A DNA stretch of 13,619 nucleotides from an uncultured Anaerolineales bacterium (lineage in GTDB: Bacteria > Chloroflexota > Anaerolineae > Anaerolineales > Villigracilaceae): the NCBI GenBank assembly GCA_937928015.1, contig CALFXA010000072.1:1-13619 (forward strand), in the 5' to 3' direction. Numbering within the stretch: the stretch's first letter is position 1; each line of letters starts with the position of its first letter. The notes below the pieces were generated by a model. That model saw only the letters and a program-made list of their open reading frames with translations. It was not told the origin of the DNA and made no database searches. Positions 5,939 through 12,707 of the stretch are shown here, in pieces. A program made the translations under genes and the position numbers.

Positions 5939-6916
5939 TCACGACTCCTTCACGCGCGGGTCGAGCACGGCGTAGAGCACGTCCGCGGCCATGTTGGCGA
6001 TGATGACGCTGACCGCCAACAGCAGGAAGGCTCCCTGCAAGAGCGGATAGTCCTGTTTGGTCAGCGCGGTCTGGAAGAGCTTGCCCAGGCCGTCGTAGGA
6101 GAAGACCGTCTCGATGTAGATGGCGCCCGAGACGGTGAAGCCCAGGTTGAGCGCAATCAAGGTGACAATGGGCAGCATGGCATTCTTGAGGGCGTGTTTC
6201 CACAACACCTGCCAGTGGCTCATGCCCTTGGCTTTGGCGGTCAGGATGTAGTCCTCGCTGAGCACTTCGAGGATGGACGAACGCATGATGAGCATATACT
6301 CGCCCAGGTACAGGATGGTCAGCGTGAAGGTCGGCAGGATCAGATGTCGGGCCACGTCGGGGATGATCGTGTAAAGCGGCTTGCCCACATTGATCGGGCT
6401 GACGATTCCGCCCGTGGGCAGGCCGAACCAGGTGCTGCCCGCCGCCAGCAGGATAATGCCCAGCCAGAAAGTGGGGATGGCCCAGGCGATCAATGAGAAG
6501 GTCAGTGCGCCGACATCGATGGCGGTTTTGCGCTTCCAACCCGCCAGCAGACCGAGGATCACGCCGAATATGATAGAGAGCAATTGCCCCAGGCCGATCA
6601 GCAGGACGGTGTTCCACAGCTTGGACATCAGCACTTCGCTGACGGGCCGCCGCAGCGACCAGGAGACGCCCAGGTTGCCCTGCGCCCACTGCCCGAGTGT
6701 GTCGAAAAACTGGTCGGGGAAGACAGGCTTATCGAGGCCGAACTGCTCGCGCAGGGCTCGCTGTGTCTCAGCGGAGATGCGCACATTGCGTCCCACCACC
6801 GCGCGGACGGGGTCGCCTGGCAGCACGCGGAACAACAGGAAATTGATAATGACCACCACGAAGATGGTCACTATCGACAGGCCGAATTTGCGTAGAAGGT
6901 AATCGCGACGGTTCAT
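5939..6916 (-). CDS. dppB: peptide ABC transporter permease, DppB/OppB type
   Basis: 325 residues, inner-membrane partner of DppC. The N-terminal segment (12-30) is followed by F-R-V-L-P-G-D-P (29-36), a DppB hallmark, and a periplasmic region with L-R-E-Q-F-G-L-D-K-P. Membrane segments lie near 104-126, 138-158, 195-212, 246-268 and 293-312; the EAA loop is at 222-250 (A-K-A-K-G-M-S-x-W-x-V-L-W-K-H-A-L-K-N-A-M-L-P). ATG at 6916 has no good Shine-Dalgarno; the upstream 122 nt are repeat sequence (copies L and K), the only non-coding spacer inside the operon. Confidence 0.94.
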   Translation of the reverse strand: MNRRDYLLRKFGLSIVTIFVVVIINFLLFRVLPGDPVRAVVGRNVRISAETQRALREQFGLDKPVFPDQFFDTLGQWAQGNLGVSWSLRRPVSEVLMSKLWNTVLLIGLGQLLSIIFGVILGLLAGWKRKTAIDVGALTFSLIAWAIPTFWLGIILLAAGSTWFGLPTGGIVSPINVGKPLYTIIPDVARHLILPTFTLTILYLGEYMLIMRSSILEVLSEDYILTAKAKGMSHWQVLWKHALKNAMLPIVTLIALNLGFTVSGAIYIETVFSYDGLGKLFQTALTKQDYPLLQGAFLLLAVSVIIANMAADVLYAVLDPRVKES

Positions 6917-6930
6917 GGATGATCTTTGTT

Positions 6931-6974
6931 CGCCCTGAGCGGAGTCGCATGCTTTTGCGGCGCAGTCGAAGGGC
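6931..6974. repeat. palindromic repeat copy L, between binding protein and permease
   Basis: CGCCCTGAGCGGAG (from 6931), core CGCATGCTTTTGCG with CGCA/TGCG pairing, then CAGTCGAAGGGC (to 6974). Arms GCCCT (6932-6936) / AGGGC (6970-6974) pair perfectly. The core is of the TTTTGCG class. It lies 14 nt upstream of the dppB start codon. Confidence 0.85.
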
Positions 6975-6987
6975 AGATTTTAACCGT

Positions 6988-7036
6988 GCGCTTCGGCTGC
7001 GGGCGGAAGAACGCCGCCCTCCGCTCAGCGCGGAGA
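6988..7036. repeat. palindromic repeat copy K, immediately after the binding-protein gene
   Basis: Arms GCGCT (6988-6992) and AGCGC (7027-7031), compensated relative to GCCCT/AGGGC. The core is the GGGCGG / CCGCCC hairpin with loop AAGAACG, the same as in the composite repeat at 1817-1835. The right end forms the CTCCGC...GCGGAG hairpin, ending 3 nt past the stop codon of the binding-protein gene. Confidence 0.85.
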
Positions 7037-7038
7037 AT

Positions 7039-8703
7039 TTACTTCACTGCCGTCACGTTTAGCAGCGACTGGGCCGACTCGATGCCCAGCGGGGACTCGA
7101 TGAAGCCCGCGAAGCGGTCCGAGCGGTAGGCTTGCAGCATCTTCTCGTAGTACATCACGATGTATGGGCGGTCGTTGAAGACCATCTCCTGCATCTTCCA
7201 GACCACCTTCTGGCGCTCGGCCTTGTCGACGATCTGCTGCTGGTCGAGGTAGAGCTGATCGTACTCGGGGTTGTGATAGCCGCTGTCGCTCCAGCCGCCG
7301 TCCACGAACTGGTCGGTGGTCATGACCGACAGGATGAAATCGGGATCAGGGTCGGGGCCCCAGCCCCACAGCACCAGGTCGTAATCACCCGCGGGGGTGG
7401 TGGCCGCCACCAGGGCGTCGGGGTCCACGGCTTCGGGCGTGGCCTTCATGCCCGCTTGGGCGAACCAGCCCGCCATCAGGTCCGCGATGCGCGGATAGAC
7501 GGCGGAGTCGGACGGGAATTGCAGGCGGAACTCCAGGCGCAGGTCGCCCTTTGCACGTACACCGTCGCTGCCGAGGATGTAGCCCGCATCCTCCAGGACG
7601 CGGCTGGCCTCAGCAGTATCAAAGGGGATTTCCTTGACGTTCGGGCTGTGCCAGAATCCGCCGCCCAGGGTGGGTGGGACAATGGTATCGCCAGGCGTAG
7701 CCAGCCCCTGCGCCACCACCTCGACGATGTCCTGCTTGTTGATGGAATGCGCAATGGCCAGGCGCACGGCAGGGTCGGCCAGAGCGGGGTTGCCCGTCGG
7801 TGCGGGATCGTTGTTCGGGTCCACGGAGTTGATGATCAACTCGTTGAAGTAACGTCCGTCGATGGCGGAAGCGGTCACGTTCTCGAAGCCCTTAACCGTC
7901 TCGAAGGCGCTGGCAGGCACCTCATTGACCAGGTCGATGTCGCCCACCTTGAGGGCCTGGATCATGGCGTCGGTATTGTCGAAGGTCTGGAAGATCACGC
8001 CGCCGATCTTGGGCGCACCGTCAAAATATGCCTGGTTCGAATCCAACAACAACACGCCCGTGTCCTTGTCAAAGGTCTTGACCTTGAAGGGCCCCGTGCC
8101 AATGGCGGCAAAGTTGGTGAAATTTTGCAGGTCGGCCGAGGTGGTGAAGGTCTCGAAGTCGGGCGGATAGACCGCATACAGGAAGGAGGTGCGGTAATCC
8201 ATGTTAGCAATCGGGTACTCGGTGACGATCACCACGGTCTTGTCATCGGGCGCGGTCACTTCCTTGAAGCCGCCTGTATAGTTGGCCGAGGCGGCCCAGC
8301 CCTCGGGGTCCTTCATGATGGCGTTGATGGCCCAGGCCATCTGTCCCGCCGTGAAGGGCCCGCCGTTGTGCCACTGGATGCCATCCTTGAGGTGATAGGT
8401 CCAGGTCAGGCCGTCATCAGACACGGACCAGTCTTTGGCCAACATGCCCTCATAGGTACCGTCGGCGGCCTCGGTGACCAGGGTGGAGTAGATCAAATCA
8501 AAGATGGTATAGGATTCGGTCAGAAAAGCATAGGCGGGGTTGAGGGTATCGGGCTTGCCGATCCAGCCGATCTTCAGGGTCGCATCACTGCCGCCGCTGG
8601 CGGGCGGCTGGGTGGCGCTGACCACGGTCGGCGTAGTCCCGCCGCCGCACGCCGATAATAGCAGGGTGACCAGGACCAATACATACAACAGGTTTCGTTT
8701 CAT
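7039..8703 (-). CDS. peptide-binding lipoprotein, ABC transporter family 5 (SBP_bac_5)
   Basis: 554 residues. It captures peptides, or another family 5 ligand, outside the membrane and delivers them to DppBC. A lipoprotein signal (M-K-R-N, hydrophobic core, L-L-S-A-C) predicts lipid attachment at Cys19, followed by a Gly/Thr/Pro/Ser linker. The mature part shows family 5 landmarks: D-T-L-N-P-A, the W-x-V-S-D-D-G-L-T-W-T-Y-H-L-K-D-G-I-Q-W-H-N-G motif, G-T-G-P-F-K-V near the domain hinge, and V-R-L-A-I-A-H-S-I-N-K. ATG at 8703 is chosen because of this signal peptide and a GGAGG 8 nt upstream; the frame is open 33 codons further but those codons cover a structured leader. It is first in the operon. 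Substrate cannot be read from sequence: peptide is likeliest, nickel or sugar are alternatives. Confidence 0.93.
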   Translation of the reverse strand: MKRNLLYVLVLVTLLLSACGGGTTPTVVSATQPPASGGSDATLKIGWIGKPDTLNPAYAFLTESYTIFDLIYSTLVTEAADGTYEGMLAKDWSVSDDGLTWTYHLKDGIQWHNGGPFTAGQMAWAINAIMKDPEGWAASANYTGGFKEVTAPDDKTVVIVTEYPIANMDYRTSFLYAVYPPDFETFTTSADLQNFTNFAAIGTGPFKVKTFDKDTGVLLLDSNQAYFDGAPKIGGVIFQTFDNTDAMIQALKVGDIDLVNEVPASAFETVKGFENVTASAIDGRYFNELIINSVDPNNDPAPTGNPALADPAVRLAIAHSINKQDIVEVVAQGLATPGDTIVPPTLGGGFWHSPNVKEIPFDTAEASRVLEDAGYILGSDGVRAKGDLRLEFRLQFPSDSAVYPRIADLMAGWFAQAGMKATPEAVDPDALVAATTPAGDYDLVLWGWGPDPDPDFILSVMTTDQFVDGGWSDSGYHNPEYDQLYLDQQQIVDKAERQKVVWKMQEMVFNDRPYIVMYYEKMLQAYRSDRFAGFIESPLGIESAQSLLNVTAVK

Positions 8704-8706
8704 GGC

Positions 8707-8721
8707 TCTCTCCTCCAGAGA
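8707..8721 (-). promoter_or_regulatory. Shine-Dalgarno GGAGG displayed in a hairpin loop
   Basis: On the minus strand TCTCT-GGAGG-AGAGA forms a perfect 5-bp stem with the whole core SD (8712-8716) as its loop, 8 nt before the ATG at 8703. The strong SD decides the start of the binding-protein gene. Whether the hairpin matters is an inference. Confidence 0.6.
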
Positions 8722-8732
8722 ATCTGAAATGC

Positions 8733-8772
8733 AAAAGTCCGCGCTCATGCAGAACTCTGCTCGGGCGCGGAC
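8733..8772 (-). promoter_or_regulatory. leader stem-loop with short U-run, attenuator-like
   Basis: In the binding-protein mRNA leader, GTCCGCGC / GCGCGGAC (plus-strand 8737-8744 and 8765-8772) form a perfect 8-bp G/C-rich stem, closed by an inner GCAG/CTGC stem (8749-8752, 8757-8760). On the minus strand the stem is directly followed by TTTT (8733-8736). This is the layout of an intrinsic terminator, placed about 30 nt before the start codon, so it could attenuate the operon. The U-run is short and no competing antiterminator is evident. Confidence 0.45.
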
Positions 8773-8841
8773 GCTCAGCGTAACAACGAATTGAACGGGC
8801 AACGGCTTTTCGTGGGTCTCAACGATGATCCTTCCATAAAA

Positions 8842-8847
8842 ATTGTA
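8842..8847 (-). promoter_or_regulatory. possible -10 box TACAAT for the peptide-transport operon
   Basis: TACAAT on the minus strand lies about 70 nt upstream of the leader stem-loop in the divergent intergenic region. The hexamer 17 nt upstream, TTTTCC, is a poor -35. It is the best candidate in the 197-nt gap between the divergent genes, but weak. Confidence 0.3.
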
Positions 8848-8875
8848 CTGGATTTTGGGAATATGGAAAAGAGTT

Positions 8876-8896
8876 TATACTGGGGAATATCGGAGG
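8876..8896 (+). promoter_or_regulatory. -10-like TATACT and strong Shine-Dalgarno for the S9 peptidase
   Basis: TATACT (8876-8881) is one mismatch from the consensus -10, with no good -35. GGAGG (8892-8896) lies 4 nt before the ATG at 8901 and fixes the start. Since the -10 and SD are so close, transcription from this -10 would leave a leader of only about 14 nt; a promoter further upstream is equally possible. Confidence 0.4.
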
Positions 8897-8900
8897 ACCC

Positions 8901-10772
8901 ATGGAGAAACCCATCAAACTAACCGAAAAGTACGAGCGAAACGGCTGGCCCTCGGTGGCCCGCCCCGACCTCAAGCCGCCCAAAGGCTGGAATATCCCGC
9001 TGATGACCTCGTTGGAGCGCATCCGCTCGCATAACCTTTCACCCGACGGAAAATCCATCGCCTACATCAAGGACGGGGAAAGCCTCTCGGACGTGTACCT
9101 GATGCCGTCCAATGGAGGCTGGCCCAGCCGCATCAGCACAGAGCGCGGACTGGTGGCTTACTGGGACGATGAGGTGCCGCAATGGTCACCCGACTCGAAG
9201 TGGCTGGCCTTCACGTTGAAAGGCCATGTCCATGTGGTGCCCGCCTCCCTGAGCGGAGCCGAAGGGAGTGGTCTGCCGCGCAAGGTCACCGACTTTACCA
9301 CCTATGCCAGTTCCCCCAAGTGGATGCCCGACTCGAACGGCCTGATCGTCAGCGTGGAACGCGACGACGCCACCCAACTGCTCCTGACCGACCGCGGCGG
9401 AATCTGGCCCCGCGCCCTGACGACCGACACCTTGGGCGATCACTGGGACCCTCAGCCTGCTCCCGATGGAAAGTCCGTAGCGTTCGTCTACCGCCCCTTC
9501 GACGACCTGAACCGCCTTGACATCCGCGTCATCGACCTGGCCAGCGGCGAAATACGGATGGTCCACGGCCTGCCGAAGGTCCGCATGGGAATGCCGCGCT
9601 GGTCACCCGATGGACAATGGATCGCCTTCATCTCCCAGGAAGCAGGTCACGACGACGTGTGGCTGATGCGGCCTGATGGATCGAACCTGCGTCAACTCAC
9701 TTACGAAGGTCTCGACTTCGCCGAGTTCGCCTGGTCGCCCGATGGCAGGTCTCTGGCGGCGACACGCATCCGTAACGTATCGTTCGAGCTGGTTCTGATC
9801 GATGTGGAGTCTGGCAAGGTCACCGACCTCAAAGTGGAACCTGGTGTCCACTCGCGGTTGTGCTGGCTGCCTGACGGTGGGTCGTTGACCTTTGAGTTCG
9901 AGTCGCCTGTGCGAATGCCCGATATTTATCGAATCGAGATCGCCAGCAAACAAGTAACACAGTTGACCTTCTCCACGCCGCCTGCACTGGCCGCGCTAAA
10001 GCTGGTCATGCCTGAACACATCACCTATAAGAGTTTCGACGGTTTGGACATCCCCGCGCTGTTGTTCAAACCCGAGAAGCCCAACGGCGCGGCAGTACTG
10101 CATCCACACGGCGGACCGTCCTCGCTGTATTCAATGGAGTTCGACATTTTAGCGCAATACCTGCTGGCCAAAGGCTACACCTTCATCGCTCCGAACTATC
10201 GCGGCTCGACGGGTTATGGTGTGGAGTTTGAGCATCGCAATTACGGCGACTGGGGCAAGGGCGATCTGCAAGATTGCCTGTACGGCGCAAAGTTCCTGCG
10301 CACGCTGCCGTGGATCGACCCGACGCGCATCGCCATTCTAGGCGGAAGTTATGGCGGCTATATGACCGTCTCCGCGCTTTCACGCGACCCTGAGTATCTG
10401 TTCGCCTGCGGAGTCGCCAAGTACGGGGACTCGAACCTGGTCAGCTCGTGGGCGCAGTGCAACCGTGAATTGCGCCTATATACGGAGATATTCCTCGGTC
10501 ACCCCGCCAAGAATCGACAAGCCTATCTCGATGGCTCCCCGCTGTACGACGTGAAGAATGTGCAAAAGCCTGTGCTGGTGCTGCACGGCCTGCTGGATGA
10601 CATCGTCCCGCCTGAGGCCTCCGAGGAATGGGTAGAGGCCTTGAAGCATGAAGGCAAGACCTTCGAATACAAGACCTACGACGACGAACCGCACGGCTTC
10701 CTGCGCCGCGAAAACCTGACCGATGTGTACGAACGCGTCGAACGGTTCCTGGATTGGTATTTGCTGCCATAA
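8901..10772 (+). CDS. S9-family peptidase (prolyl oligopeptidase / acylaminoacyl-peptidase type)
   Basis: 623 residues, no signal peptide, so cytoplasmic. The N-terminal ~370 residues form a TolB/WD40-like beta-propeller with repeated W/L-S-P-D-G/S-K blades (near 46, 95, 140, 186, 233, 276), which in this family restricts entry to short peptides. The C-terminal alpha/beta-hydrolase has H-P-H-G-G-P, N-Y-R-G-S-T-G-Y-G, nucleophile Ser483 in G-G-S-Y-G-G, Asp566 in H-G-L-L-D-D-I-V and His598 in E-P-H-G-F, a complete triad. Divergent to the peptide importer, so degradation of imported peptides is a fair inference. Around residues 115-123 the propeller carries S-L-S-G-A-E-G, encoded by an intergenic-type palindromic repeat inserted in frame. 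The stop is followed within 4 nt by another repeat copy. Confidence 0.93.
   Translation: MEKPIKLTEKYERNGWPSVARPDLKPPKGWNIPLMTSLERIRSHNLSPDGKSIAYIKDGESLSDVYLMPSNGGWPSRISTERGLVAYWDDEVPQWSPDSKWLAFTLKGHVHVVPASLSGAEGSGLPRKVTDFTTYASSPKWMPDSNGLIVSVERDDATQLLLTDRGGIWPRALTTDTLGDHWDPQPAPDGKSVAFVYRPFDDLNRLDIRVIDLASGEIRMVHGLPKVRMGMPRWSPDGQWIAFISQEAGHDDVWLMRPDGSNLRQLTYEGLDFAEFAWSPDGRSLAATRIRNVSFELVLIDVESGKVTDLKVEPGVHSRLCWLPDGGSLTFEFESPVRMPDIYRIEIASKQVTQLTFSTPPALAALKLVMPEHITYKSFDGLDIPALLFKPEKPNGAAVLHPHGGPSSLYSMEFDILAQYLLAKGYTFIAPNYRGSTGYGVEFEHRNYGDWGKGDLQDCLYGAKFLRTLPWIDPTRIAILGGSYGGYMTVSALSRDPEYLFACGVAKYGDSNLVSSWAQCNRELRLYTEIFLGHPAKNRQAYLDGSPLYDVKNVQKPVLVLHGLLDDIVPPEASEEWVEALKHEGKTFEYKTYDDEPHGFLRRENLTDVYERVERFLDWYLLP
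9245..9268. repeat. palindromic repeat copy inside the S9 peptidase gene
   Basis: CTCCCT (9245-9250), GAGCGGAGCCGA, AGGGAG (9263-9268). The body matches the minus-strand form of the intergenic repeat (CCCTGAGCGGAG-TCGAAGGG). The arms pair perfectly over 6 bp although both differ from the usual CGCCCT/AGGGCG. It is in frame and encodes S-L-S-G-A-E-G in a propeller loop. Confidence 0.75.
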
Positions 10773-10775
10773 TTT

Positions 10776-10843
10776 GCCCTTCGACTACGGCTTCGCAAAG
10801 CCTGCCCTGAGTTTATCAAGGGAACGCGCCTCCGCTCAGGGCG
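10776..10843. repeat. palindromic repeat copy M with two nested hairpins
   Basis: GCCCTTCGACTACG (from 10776), core hairpin GGCTT/AAGCC around CGCA, a nested smaller relative CCCTGAGTTTATCAAGGG (10805-10822), then CCTCCGCTCAGGGCG (to 10843). Outer arms GCCCT (10776-10780) / AGGGC (10838-10842) pair perfectly. It fills most of the gap between the peptidase stop and the GNAT start. Confidence 0.8.
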
Positions 10844-10857
10844 AAAATATCCTGCCT

Positions 10858-11361
10858 ATGAACATCTTCATCCGTCCCGAACAACCGAAAGACATCCCCA
10901 TCATCCATGCCCTGAATGCCTCGGCCTTCCCTACAGATGCCGAGGCACGGCTGGTGGATGCCTTGCGCGCCAATGGCAAGGCCATCTATTCCTTCGTCGC
11001 CGTCGATGAGCAGGATACGGTCCTCGGCCACGTATTGTATAGTCCCGTCACGACGCCCCCGCCCTCGCACGGGCTGGGACTTGCGCCCGTAGCGGTCAGA
11101 CCTGAATTCCAGAATCAAGGCATCGGCTCGAAGCTGATCCGCGCCAGTTTGACCGAGATCAAGGCGGATGGATATGATTTTATCGTCCTATTGGGAAGCC
11201 CCGAGTATTATCATCGCTTTGGCTTCCAGACCGCCAGCAGATTTGACCTGCAAAACGAATACGGGGCGGATGAGGAGTTCATGGTGCTGAACCTGTCGGG
11301 CAGGGAATTTCCGCGTGGGGTGGTACAGTATTCGGTTGAGTTTGGGTTGTTTTCTATTTGA
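10858..11361 (+). CDS. GNAT-family N-acetyltransferase (YhbS-like)
   Basis: 167 residues, a normal single GNAT domain transferring acetyl from acetyl-CoA to an amine. I-R-P-E-Q-P-K-D-I-P-I-I opens the fold; L-A-P-V-A-V-R-P-E-F-Q-N-Q-G-I-G-S-K-L-I (75-94) is motif A with the Q-x-x-G-x-G pyrophosphate loop; V-L-L-G-S-P-E-Y-Y-H-R-F-G-F (110-123) is motif B, in the form seen in YhbS-type proteins. Acceptor unknown. The ATG at 10858 fits the family N-terminus; the frame is open 45 codons further upstream but those are peptidase gene and repeat. No Shine-Dalgarno is visible. It lies 85 nt after the peptidase gene, with repeat copy M in between. Confidence 0.88.
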   Translation: MNIFIRPEQPKDIPIIHALNASAFPTDAEARLVDALRANGKAIYSFVAVDEQDTVLGHVLYSPVTTPPPSHGLGLAPVAVRPEFQNQGIGSKLIRASLTEIKADGYDFIVLLGSPEYYHRFGFQTASRFDLQNEYGADEEFMVLNLSGREFPRGVVQYSVEFGLFSI

Positions 11362-11387
11362 ATATTAGTATGGGTATCTTTTCTTTG

Positions 11388-11415
11388 TATAAATTGGCTA
11401 CACGCAAAATAAGGA
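11388..11415 (+). promoter_or_regulatory. possible promoter and weak ribosome site for the creatininase-family gene
   Basis: The 68-nt gap after the GNAT gene is AT-rich, unlike its surroundings. TATAAA (11388-11393) is a fair -10, with a poor -35 (TTAGTA, 11365-11370). AAGGA (11411-11415) is 14 nt before the ATG, too far for a good SD. Confidence 0.35.
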
Positions 11416-11429
11416 TTGGATAAAACAGC

Positions 11430-12605
11430 ATGACAGAATACTTCGCCTACGATGAATTGACCTGGCCCGAAGTGGCTGACCTGCCGCGTGATCTGCCGCT
11501 CGTCATCCCACTGGGTTCGGGATATAACTTCACCCAACTGGCATCCGCGCTGGGAAATCCGCCACGAGCGGGGTTGTTGCCGCCAATTCCCTTCGGCTGG
11601 CGCGGCAGCGGATTGGCTGTCCCTGAGGCGATTCTTGGCCAATATGTGGCCAATCTGCTCGACAGCCTGCGCGACGACGGCTTTACCCGCGTGTACTACC
11701 TAGCTCCACAGGGCCTCGACCCGCAGTCCTTCGCATCCATTCCCAATATCGAATCTCGAATATCGCTTCCCAATCCATCTCACTATGCGCCCCCGACATT
11801 CCTGCCGCCAGACTCTGCACGCGGAAAGGTGATCTTGATTCCCATTGGTCACACCGAACAGCATGGCTACCACCTGCCCCTCTCAGTGGATACCATCATT
11901 ATTGACTCTATTGCTCAGGGTGCAGCATCTCAAGTGGCTACACGCAGCAAAACTTTACCCGTCATGCCGTATGGGGTCAGCACGCATCGATCCGCGTTTG
12001 CGGCCACACTCAGCGCGGGCGGGCGAGCCTTCGAGGATTTCTGGCTGGCAGTGATCGACGTATTGGTGGCACGCGGCTTCGACCGCTTCTATTTTATGAG
12101 CGGGCACGGCGGCAACATGTCGTTCCTGGTTAATATCGTCAAGTACGCAGGCGAACGTCACCGCCGCATCTTTTGCGCCACGGCCTTCCTGCACACGGCG
12201 GGGCCCATCGGTGCGGCGGCCATCGAGAAGTATCGCACCTCGCCCATCGGCGGGATGGGTCACGCAGGCGAACTTGAAACCTCTTTCATGCTGCACCTGC
12301 ACCCCGACCTGTGTCACATGGAGCGCGTGGTGGACGAGACCGACTTCATAAGCACCCCGTCCTATTACATGGACTGGATCGAGGGCGGCGCGCTGGTGGC
12401 GAATCCACCTTGGGACGACGACTCCAAGACGGGCGCCTACGGCGCAGGCAGCCACGCTACCGCCGAGAAGGGACGCCTGTGGCTGGAGGCCGCCATCGAG
12501 GAGAAGATCGGCCACGTGGAGGAGATCCACGAACAGCATGAGCGCCGTGAGCAACGTCGAAATGAAGGATACGGATTGTGGGGAAAGTTCAAGTCTACCC
12601 CCTGA
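11430..12605 (+). CDS. creatininase-family amidohydrolase with degenerate N-terminal half-copy
   Basis: 391 residues; typical creatininase-family proteins are about 240-270. The C-terminal ~260 residues are a full domain: L-I-P-I-G-H-T-E-Q-H-G-Y-H-L-P-L-S-V-D (136-154) with metal ligands Glu143, His145 and Asp154, then M-S-G-H-G-G-N (223-229, His226) and G-H-A-G-E-L-E-T-S (277-285, Glu281/283). The family hydrolyses cyclic or linear amides with two metal ions; members act on creatinine, formamides in riboflavin/F420-type pathways, or in mycofactocin maturation. Residues 9-100 look like the front half of the same domain (E-L-T-W-P-E-V, V-I-P-L-G-S, P-P-I-P-F-G-W, D-G-F-x-R-V-Y-Y-L) but without ligands. 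Substrate unknown. The final codons ACC CCC TGA run into a palindromic repeat, which supplies the stop. Confidence 0.88.
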   Translation: MTEYFAYDELTWPEVADLPRDLPLVIPLGSGYNFTQLASALGNPPRAGLLPPIPFGWRGSGLAVPEAILGQYVANLLDSLRDDGFTRVYYLAPQGLDPQSFASIPNIESRISLPNPSHYAPPTFLPPDSARGKVILIPIGHTEQHGYHLPLSVDTIIIDSIAQGAASQVATRSKTLPVMPYGVSTHRSAFAATLSAGGRAFEDFWLAVIDVLVARGFDRFYFMSGHGGNMSFLVNIVKYAGERHRRIFCATAFLHTAGPIGAAAIEKYRTSPIGGMGHAGELETSFMLHLHPDLCHMERVVDETDFISTPSYYMDWIEGGALVANPPWDDDSKTGAYGAGSHATAEKGRLWLEAAIEEKIGHVEEIHEQHERREQRRNEGYGLWGKFKSTP

Positions 12606-12645
12606 GCGGAGCGACGAGAGTCCATCGAGGAGCGCAGTCGAAGGG
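12600..12645. repeat. palindromic repeat copy N at the creatininase stop codon
   Basis: CCCT (12600-12603) GAGCGGAG, a ~23-nt core with weak self-pairing, then CGCAGTCGAAGGG (to 12645). The TGA in CCCTGA (12603-12605) is the stop codon of the creatininase-family gene. Confidence 0.8.
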
Positions 12646-12651
12646 CGATGT

Positions 12652-12669
12652 ATATTGGAAACACAATAT
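12652..12669. repeat. small AT-rich inverted repeat between convergent genes
   Basis: ATATTG (12652-12657) / CAATAT (12664-12669) around GAAACA, lying between repeat copies N and O in the 104-nt gap of a convergent gene pair. It could contribute to bidirectional termination, but has no T-run. Confidence 0.35.
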
Positions 12670-12682
12670 TCCCAGAAGCACC

Positions 12683-12707
12683 GCCGCTTCGACTGCGCTC
12701 AACGCGG
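12683..12707. repeat. palindromic repeat copy O at the kinase gene 3' end
   Basis: GCCGCTTCGACTGCGCTCAA-CGCGG: coreless copy whose arms CCGCTT / AACGCGG pair with one bulged base. It begins 2 nt past the stop codon of the minus-strand kinase gene. Confidence 0.65.

Noticed and set aside
7132..8658. Long open frame (508 codons) on the + strand opposite the binding-protein gene
   Set aside because: It is antisense to a clear lipoprotein binding protein, its translation is Gly/Val/His-rich without any motif, and GC-rich codon bias commonly opens this shadow frame.
8704..8802. 33-codon N-terminal extension of the binding protein
   Set aside because: It would bury the lipoprotein signal peptide internally and lies across the leader stem-loop; the strong SD before 8703 supports the shorter form.
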